A stretch of DNA of 7,908 nt from an uncultured Eubacteriales bacterium. Lineage in GTDB: Bacteria > Bacillota > Clostridia > Oscillospirales > CAG-272. The position numbers were made by a program, and so were the translations under genes. The stretch is taken from NCBI GenBank assembly GCA_900546315.1, contig URCP01000119.1:1-7908 (forward strand). Reading direction: 5' to 3'. Numbering within the stretch: the stretch's first letter is position 1; every line of letters begins with the position of its first letter. Under the pieces are notes generated by a model that was not told the DNA's origin, searched no databases, and was given only the letters and a program-made list of their open reading frames with translations. Of the stretch, positions 1 through 3,658 are shown piece after piece.

Positions 1-21
1 AAGAAAACTAAAAGGTACAAA

Positions 22-1026
22 ATGCAAATAAATTACAAGAAAACCTCCGCGCGTCTGATGACGCTGATCCGCGCTTCCCTGCTCTTAGCTGGCTGCTCGA
101 AGACGACGAGCCCGGACGATCCGGACACGAAGATAGTAGCCCCGAGCGACACGAAGCCAACGTCCGATCTGGACAAAAATAACACTACAAAGTCCGAAAC
201 ATCGGTTGAGACCGATTCCCCGGTGACAGCCGCTCCGCCGGAAACGACGTCCTCACCCGAGACGTCCGGAACGACCGGAGCCACGGAGGACGACACGTTC
301 CCGGGCTTCCCGGAGACGACCCTGCCCGCAGACACAATCGCGCCGGTGACTATCGCGACATATCGCTATCAGTTCGTGACGTCCTCCGCGACGTATTACG
401 TGGACGCGGACTACAACCTCGGTATATCGTCCGGAAACAACGCGCCGGTCTTCTATTCCGGCAAAATGACGGAAATGGAGCTTTCCGATGGCAAATATAT
501 GTCAGTATATTCCCCCGACCTGAACGTCAGCCTCGTGATAAACCCCGACGGCGCGCCGATAAATGTGATAACCGGGCGAATTGTCAACCCCGCTGACGGG
601 CATATTATCACTTACACGAGCGAGAATGAGTTCAGAATGCTGAATAAAAATTTCGCCTACGCGTCCGACGAGACTTTCCGCGGCTGGAACGAGCGTGAGG
701 ACGGCTGTCTCGCGCTATTCCACGGCAAAGGCGACATATGGATTTCTGACGGAAATCAGATTATCGACAAGAAAACTTTCGACTTAATTTACTATTTCGC
801 CGATATTTATTTACTTGTCCGTGAAAATGACCATCTTATGATGTACAACACGAATTTCGAGATGCTCGAGGATTACGGCGAGATATCGCTCTCGAACAAG
901 TTCCATTTCGACGAGACGGTTCGCGAGGGCAAGAAACGCAACCATTTCACGTTCCACTTTGACGAGGGCACGTTCCGCTATGACCCGCCGGAGGAGGAAA
1001 CGGAAAATATTGCCGGAAACTCTTGA
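22..1026 (+). CDS. Putative lipoprotein with Thr/Ser/Pro-rich stalk and beta-repeat domain
   Basis: The 334-residue protein has a lipobox, L-A-G-C, with Cys25 as the likely lipidation site, so it is probably anchored on the outer face of the membrane. Residues 26 to about 108 are a low-complexity stalk rich in Thr, Ser, Pro, Glu and Asp, typical of a spacer through the cell wall. The rest (about 110-320) looks all-beta and carries a loosely repeated motif (VDADYNL 127, YSPDLNV 163, LNKNFAY 207, WISDGNQ 240, YNTNFEM 275) at 33-44 residue steps, which resembles propeller-like or WG-type repeats; that fold is inferred. I do not recognise the family and assign no function. The start is chosen from AAAAGG at 10-15, six bases before the ATG. 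The hydrophobic part of the signal is short and broken by Arg17, which is odd. Its promoter would lie left of the window. No terminator follows, and its stop codon is inside the next promoter. Confidence 0.75.
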   Translation: MQINYKKTSARLMTLIRASLLLAGCSKTTSPDDPDTKIVAPSDTKPTSDLDKNNTTKSETSVETDSPVTAAPPETTSSPETSGTTGATEDDTFPGFPETTLPADTIAPVTIATYRYQFVTSSATYYVDADYNLGISSGNNAPVFYSGKMTEMELSDGKYMSVYSPDLNVSLVINPDGAPINVITGRIVNPADGHIITYTSENEFRMLNKNFAYASDETFRGWNEREDGCLALFHGKGDIWISDGNQIIDKKTFDLIYYFADIYLLVRENDHLMMYNTNFEMLEDYGEISLSNKFHFDETVREGKKRNHFTFHFDEGTFRYDPPEEETENIAGNS

Positions 1027-1051
1027 CATATCGCGTAATATGTGCTAAAAT
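1023..1051 (+). promoter_or_regulatory. SigA promoter with extended -10 for the GH5 gene
   Basis: The -35 box is a perfect TTGACA (1023-1028). A 17-base spacer follows, then TAAAAT (1046-1051), with the extended -10 TG at 1043-1044. The expected start of transcription is about 1058, giving a very short leader of roughly 18 bases before the ATG at 1076. The TGA stop of the upstream lipoprotein gene (1024-1026) lies within the -35 box. Confidence 0.85.
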
Positions 1052-1075
1052 ATATACAAAAAGGAGGCTGAAATC

Positions 1076-2101
1076 ATGAAAAAACTTGAAGGCTACATGG
1101 CGGGCGCGAACCTCGGCCACTGGCTGTCGCAGTACGGGAGCAAGTCGGACGAGCACTGGTCGACTTACATAACCGAGCCGGACATCGCGCGGATGCGCGG
1201 CTGGGGGCTTGATCACGTGCGAGTGCCGGTTGACTATTTCCTGTTCGAGCGGGACGAGGAGCCGGGCGTTTACGATGAGAAGCGGCTCGCGTATATCGAC
1301 AGAACACTGGAATGGTGCGGAAAATGCGGGATGAATATGATCCTCGATCTGCATCACGCGCCGGGATTTTTCTTCGGAAACGGCGCGAAGAACGACCTTT
1401 TCACGAGCGAGGCGAGCCGGAAGCGTTACCTCGACATCTGGCGTATGTTCGCGGAACGCTACTCTTCCGAGGGCGGCAATCTGATTTTCGAGCTGCTGAA
1501 CGAGCTGGTCTGGGAGAATTCCGACCCGTGGAACGCTCTCTGGCAGGAGACCGCGGCGGAGATACACAAGATATCGCCCACGCGCCGGATAATTGTCGGC
1601 GGAAACTTCTGGAACAGCGTGAACGAGTTACGAAATCTCGCGCTGACCGACGACGAGCGGATAATATACACATTCCATTTTTACGAGCCGTTCATCTTCA
1701 CACATCAGCGCGCGGGTTGGATGCCGAACATGGTGGCGTACAAAAAGCCGGTCGCGTATCCTTTTGACGTGTCTGAGCACGCGGACTTCTGGGGCGACGC
1801 GGGGATTCCTGCGCAGCTGAAGGGGCTTGAGACCGCGGATCGCCGCGCGCTTGAGAATTATCTCCGCCCGGCGCTCGATTTCGCGGAAAAGACGAAAAAA
1901 ACGCTGTACTGCGGCGAGTACGGCGTGATAGCGAACGCGGACGATGAGAGCGCCGCGAGATGGCTCGACGATATAGGCGGGCTTCTGTCCGAAAACGGGA
2001 TAGGCCGCGCGGTGTGGAGCTACCGCGGCTTCTCGGCGATAACCTCTCCGGACGACAAAACGTGGAACGAGGACATGGTCCGCGCGATTTCGCGGGTATA
2101 A
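1076..2101 (+). CDS. Cytoplasmic CelC-like glycoside hydrolase family 5 (endoglucanase)
   Basis: This 341-residue enzyme matches the GH5 TIM-barrel family, and from memory most closely Clostridium thermocellum CelC (343 residues), which cleaves internal beta-1,4-glucan bonds with retention of configuration. Visible landmarks are NLGHWLSQYG near the N terminus, DLHHAPG (His93, His94), the acid/base Glu143 in LLNE, TFHFYEPF (His201, Tyr203), the nucleophile Glu281 in YCGEYGV, and Trp314 in AVWSY near the last strand. The CelC-type insertion after strand 6 (about 208-260) also appears to be present. There is no signal peptide and no carbohydrate-binding or dockerin domain, so it probably acts inside the cell on imported cello- or mixed-linkage glucan oligosaccharides. 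The start is set by AAGGAGG (1061-1067), eight bases before the ATG. It has its own promoter and terminator, so it is probably monocistronic. The family is certain; the exact substrate (cellulose, lichenan, other beta-glucan) is inferred. Confidence 0.93.
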   Translation: MKKLEGYMAGANLGHWLSQYGSKSDEHWSTYITEPDIARMRGWGLDHVRVPVDYFLFERDEEPGVYDEKRLAYIDRTLEWCGKCGMNMILDLHHAPGFFFGNGAKNDLFTSEASRKRYLDIWRMFAERYSSEGGNLIFELLNELVWENSDPWNALWQETAAEIHKISPTRRIIVGGNFWNSVNELRNLALTDDERIIYTFHFYEPFIFTHQRAGWMPNMVAYKKPVAYPFDVSEHADFWGDAGIPAQLKGLETADRRALENYLRPALDFAEKTKKTLYCGEYGVIANADDESAARWLDDIGGLLSENGIGRAVWSYRGFSAITSPDDKTWNEDMVRAISRV

Positions 2102-2107
2102 TATATT

Positions 2108-2140
2108 GAAGAAAAGCTGTCGGGAGACAGCTTTTCTTTG
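2108..2140. terminator. Bidirectional intrinsic terminator between the GH5 gene and the toxin gene
   Basis: GAAAAGCTGTC (2111-2121) and GACAGCTTTTC (2126-2136) form a perfect 11-bp stem with a GGGA tetraloop. Two A-T pairs plus wobble pairs extend it outward. It is flanked by A-rich sequence on the left and TTTGGTTTT on the right, so it should end the GH5 transcript. In the other direction it should also end the toxin transcript, whose stop codon begins five bases beyond it. Confidence 0.85.
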
Positions 2141-2144
2141 GTTT

Positions 2145-2450
2145 TCAGAGGATATTTTTCAGGTTTCTCCGTGCGTAGACGATACGCTCGATAATTACGG
2201 TTCTGGCTTTTCTGTCGACACGGTAAAGCACCAGATAATTTTTGACAGTAAGCTTATGGTATTTGCGCCTTTTGCATATGAGTACAGAACCGATATGCGG
2301 AAAATCGGCAAGCTTACTGATTGACGAAGAGATATTGTCAAACAATTCATTTGAAGCTATCGGATTACACAGATCCACCTTTATATATTGAAGTATTTCA
2401 AAAAGATCCGCGTCTGCTGTACCTGTGAATCTGATGTCGTATTTATTCAT
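2145..2450 (-). CDS. ParE/RelE-family toxin of a type II toxin-antitoxin pair
   Basis: The 101-residue basic protein has the layout of the ParE/RelE superfamily: an N-terminal strand (YDIRFTGTADAD), a helical hairpin (about 15-55), then a C-terminal sheet with the typical pattern KYHKLTVKNYLVLYRVD and a final strand ending RIVYARRNLKNIL. Known members either cut mRNA at the ribosome (RelE) or poison gyrase (ParE). The sequence resembles the ParE-like plasmid-stabilisation group, but which target applies cannot be told here. The ATG at 2450 is preferred over the TTG just before it because GAGGA (complement of 2460-2464) sits nine bases upstream. The ATG overlaps the last eight bases of the antitoxin gene, so translation is probably coupled. 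The gene is visibly AT-richer than its neighbours (18 G+C in the 60 bases from 2341), which suggests lateral acquisition. Confidence 0.85.
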   Translation of the reverse strand: MNKYDIRFTGTADADLFEILQYIKVDLCNPIASNELFDNISSSISKLADFPHIGSVLICKRRKYHKLTVKNYLVLYRVDRKARTVIIERIVYARRNLKNIL

Positions 2451-2709
2451 CAAGCATTTTCCTCAGCTTGGCTTTCACCTCGTCAAATGAGTAGCTGATT
2501 CCGGTGCGAAGATACTCCTCGTGTGCGGCGTCGGCTGCTGCCGCGAGTTCTTCGTCGGTCCAGCAGTCGTCCGGCTCGACGACTTTCCATACGGCGATTT
2601 TCTGTCTGCCTTCCCCCTCGAAATAGATCGGCTCATCCGACTCGAGCGCCATTTTCTCGACGAGCTTCGGGTTGTTCAAGAATTCGGATATCGGTCTGAC
2701 GTTATCCAT
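2443..2709 (-). CDS. Phd/YefM-like antitoxin
   Basis: The 88-residue acidic protein begins with the signature N-terminal stretch VRPISEFLNNPKLVEK, then DEPIYFEGEGRQKIAVWKV, matching the strand-helix-strand of Phd/YefM antitoxins that dimerise and bind the operon's own promoter. The C-terminal half (about 47-88), Ala/Glu-rich and ending in FDEVKAKLRKMLDE, would be the toxin-neutralising tail. It is the first gene of the operon, as is usual, and overlaps the toxin start by eight bases. The start at 2709 is chosen because GGAGGTG (complement of 2715-2721) lies five bases upstream; an in-frame ATG farther upstream has no such site and falls near the -10 box. Family assignment rests on motif pattern only. 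Confidence 0.8.
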   Translation of the reverse strand: MDNVRPISEFLNNPKLVEKMALESDEPIYFEGEGRQKIAVWKVVEPDDCWTDEELAAAADAAHEEYLRTGISYSFDEVKAKLRKMLDE

Positions 2710-2734
2710 ACCTTCACCTCCATTATCTATCATT

Positions 2735-2763
2735 ATTATACCACGTCCCATCCCCAAAGTCAA
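2735..2763 (-). promoter_or_regulatory. Promoter of the toxin-antitoxin operon
   Basis: Read on the minus strand, TTGACT (2763-2758) is followed by 17 bases and a perfect TATAAT (2740-2735) preceded by TGG, an extended -10. Transcription should begin near 2728, about 18 bases before the antitoxin ATG. It is divergent from the promoter at 2814, with 50 bp between the two -35 boxes. Confidence 0.85.
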
Positions 2764-2813
2764 CCCCCGAAAAAAATATTTTGAAATTCCGGAAAGAAAT
2801 TTATATAAACCTC

Positions 2814-2842
2814 TTGACAAATGATATAAGTTGTGCTATAAT
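2814..2842 (+). promoter_or_regulatory. Consensus SigA promoter of the RHH gene (and perhaps clpB)
   Basis: The match to consensus is perfect: TTGACA (2814-2819), 17-base spacer, TATAAT (2837-2842), with TG at 2834-2835. Transcription should start near 2849, leaving a leader of about 64 bases. No terminator lies between the RHH gene and clpB, so this promoter could also drive clpB. Confidence 0.9.
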
Positions 2843-2864
2843 ATATATCAGTAAAGGGAAAAGA

Positions 2865-2876
2865 ATCCCCGGGGAT
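2865..2876. promoter_or_regulatory. 12-bp perfect palindrome in the RHH leader, candidate operator
   Basis: ATCCCCGGGGAT is a perfect palindrome located about 16 to 27 bases after the predicted transcription start. A site in this place could let a dimeric regulator, for example the RHH protein encoded just downstream, block its own transcription. That role is inferred from position and symmetry only. Confidence 0.4.
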
Positions 2877-2912
2877 AAAAATAAACTGATTCCGAAAGGA
2901 TCTGATCATAAA

Positions 2913-3578
2913 ATGAAGAAAACATTGTACAGCCTGATGCTGTCGGACGACGTCGTCCGTGAGATCGACAATCTGGCGCACCGGATGGGGACAAGCAGAT
3001 CGAACCTCGTGAATATGATCCTCGCCGAGCGCGTGCAGCTCCGCACGCCGGAGCAGCAGATAAGCGACGTGTTTGACGGGATTGAGCAGCTGCTCGCGGG
3101 TTCGCGTGAGCTTATTCCGCTGATTACGCCGAATACGCCGTCGATGGCGCTCCGCTCTTCGCTTGAGTATAAGTACCGCCCGACCGTGCGGTATGAGGTG
3201 GAGCTTTCGAACGGGTTTGTCCCGGGCGAGCCGATCGGTACGCTGACGGCGTCGTTCAGGACGCAGTCGCAGGGGCTGCTTGAGCTTATCGGGCGGTTCT
3301 TCCGTTGCCTCCAGCGCATCGAGAACAGGCTGCTTCCGATCGACGTGTCCTATTCGCTCGATCAGGGGCGGTTCGTGAGGACGCTGGCTTACCCGACGCT
3401 TGTCGGCGGCGGGGCGCACTCGAGGGTGGCGATGAGTCCGGCGGAGATATCCGAGGCTATCACCGATTACGTGAGACTGATTGACCGCTTGTTAAAGGCG
3501 TGCGTCGGCGGCGCGGACTCGGCGTATGTCATGGATGAGTACGCGGAGGATCTCGAGAAGCGCAAGCTGCTGATATAA
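2913..3578 (+). CDS. Ribbon-helix-helix DNA-binding protein with unrecognised C-terminal domain
   Basis: The first 45 residues form a clear ribbon-helix-helix (CopG/Arc/MetJ type) domain: a strand (KKTLYSLML), helix A (SDDVVREIDNLAHRMG), the turn T-S-R-S-N, and helix B (LVNMILAERVQL). Such proteins bind DNA as dimers, the paired strands lying in the major groove. Residues about 50-221 are unlike the short tails of most RHH proteins: a beta-rich middle (SSLEYKYRPTVRYEVELSNG), helices around LLELIGRFFRCLQRIENRLL, and a charged helical end. I do not recognise that part. The ATG at 2913 is chosen because AAAGGA (2895-2900) precedes it and because the in-frame ATG at 2781 lies upstream of the predicted transcription start. 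The spacing of 12 bases is long, and the site sits in a small hairpin with a GAAA loop (2888-2902). It lies 80 bases upstream of clpB on the same strand, so a role as local regulator is plausible but unproven. Confidence 0.75.
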   Translation: MKKTLYSLMLSDDVVREIDNLAHRMGTSRSNLVNMILAERVQLRTPEQQISDVFDGIEQLLAGSRELIPLITPNTPSMALRSSLEYKYRPTVRYEVELSNGFVPGEPIGTLTASFRTQSQGLLELIGRFFRCLQRIENRLLPIDVSYSLDQGRFVRTLAYPTLVGGGAHSRVAMSPAEISEAITDYVRLIDRLLKACVGGADSAYVMDEYAEDLEKRKLLI

Positions 3579-3579
3579 A
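3571..3579 (+). promoter_or_regulatory. Possible extended -10 element upstream of clpB
   Basis: TGATATAAA fits an extended -10 box (TGn then TATAAA) and overlaps the TAA stop of the RHH gene. The bases where a -35 box would sit (TCTCGA, 3551-3556) do not match consensus, so it would be weak or depend on an activator. If used, transcription would start near 3586, inside the repeat that follows. Confidence 0.3.
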
Positions 3580-3581
3580 AC

Positions 3582-3619
3582 ACGGCAATACTCCGTGAAA
3601 ACGGCAAAACTCCGAAAAA
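3582..3619. repeat. Tandem 19-bp direct repeat with CGG-N7-CCG dyads, candidate clpB operator
   Basis: Two copies, 3582-3600 and 3601-3619, agree at 16 of 19 positions. Each contains CGGCAAnACTCCG, that is CGG and CCG arms around seven bases. In the first copy the arms lengthen to CACGG/CCGTG. The position just upstream of clpB fits a repressor site. It resembles neither the CIRCE element nor the CtsR heptamer repeat. Function is inferred. Confidence 0.45.
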
Positions 3620-3623
3620 AGCA

Positions 3624-3652
3624 ATTCCCATTTCCTTTAAGAGAGGATGAAT
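3624..3652 (+). promoter_or_regulatory. Candidate hairpin masking the clpB ribosome binding site
   Basis: In the transcript, UCCUUU (3633-3638) can pair with AGAGGA (3642-3647) across a three-base loop, using one U-G pair. AUUC (3624-3627) can pair with GAAU (3649-3652) after an uneven internal loop. This would hide the GAGAGGA site. Weak, AU-rich pairing over the ribosome binding site is typical of RNA thermometers. No folding energy was computed. Confidence 0.3.
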
Positions 3653-3658
3653 ATATAT

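Noticed and set aside
947..1567. 206-codon minus-strand open frame opposite the GH5 gene
   Set aside because: It crosses the GH5 promoter and start on the opposite strand and shows no protein features; it is a shadow of the GH5 reading frame.
2106..2324. Plus-strand open frame of 72 codons starting at the terminator
   Set aside because: It begins inside the bidirectional hairpin and runs antisense to the toxin gene; its sequence has no recognisable pattern.
2710..2820. Upstream starts for the antitoxin
   Set aside because: They would place the promoter or leader inside the coding region, and only the ATG at 2709 has a well-spaced GGAGGTG.
2781..2912. Longer N terminus for the RHH protein starting at 2781
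   Set aside because: The consensus promoter at 2814-2842 lies inside it, so the transcript would not include that ATG; the RHH fold also begins right after the ATG at 2913.
3481..3509. TTGACC at 3481 as a -35 box for clpB
   Set aside because: No -10-like sequence lies 16-18 bases downstream; the region is GC-rich coding DNA.
3647..3658. ATG at 3647 as clpB start
   Set aside because: The GAGAGG site directly abuts it, leaving no spacing; MNAEKFTQKT from 3659 also matches the usual ClpB N terminus better.
3579..3658. CIRCE (HrcA) or CtsR box before clpB
   Set aside because: Neither TTAGCACTC with its inverted partner nor tandem GGTCAAA is present; the repeat that is present has a different sequence.
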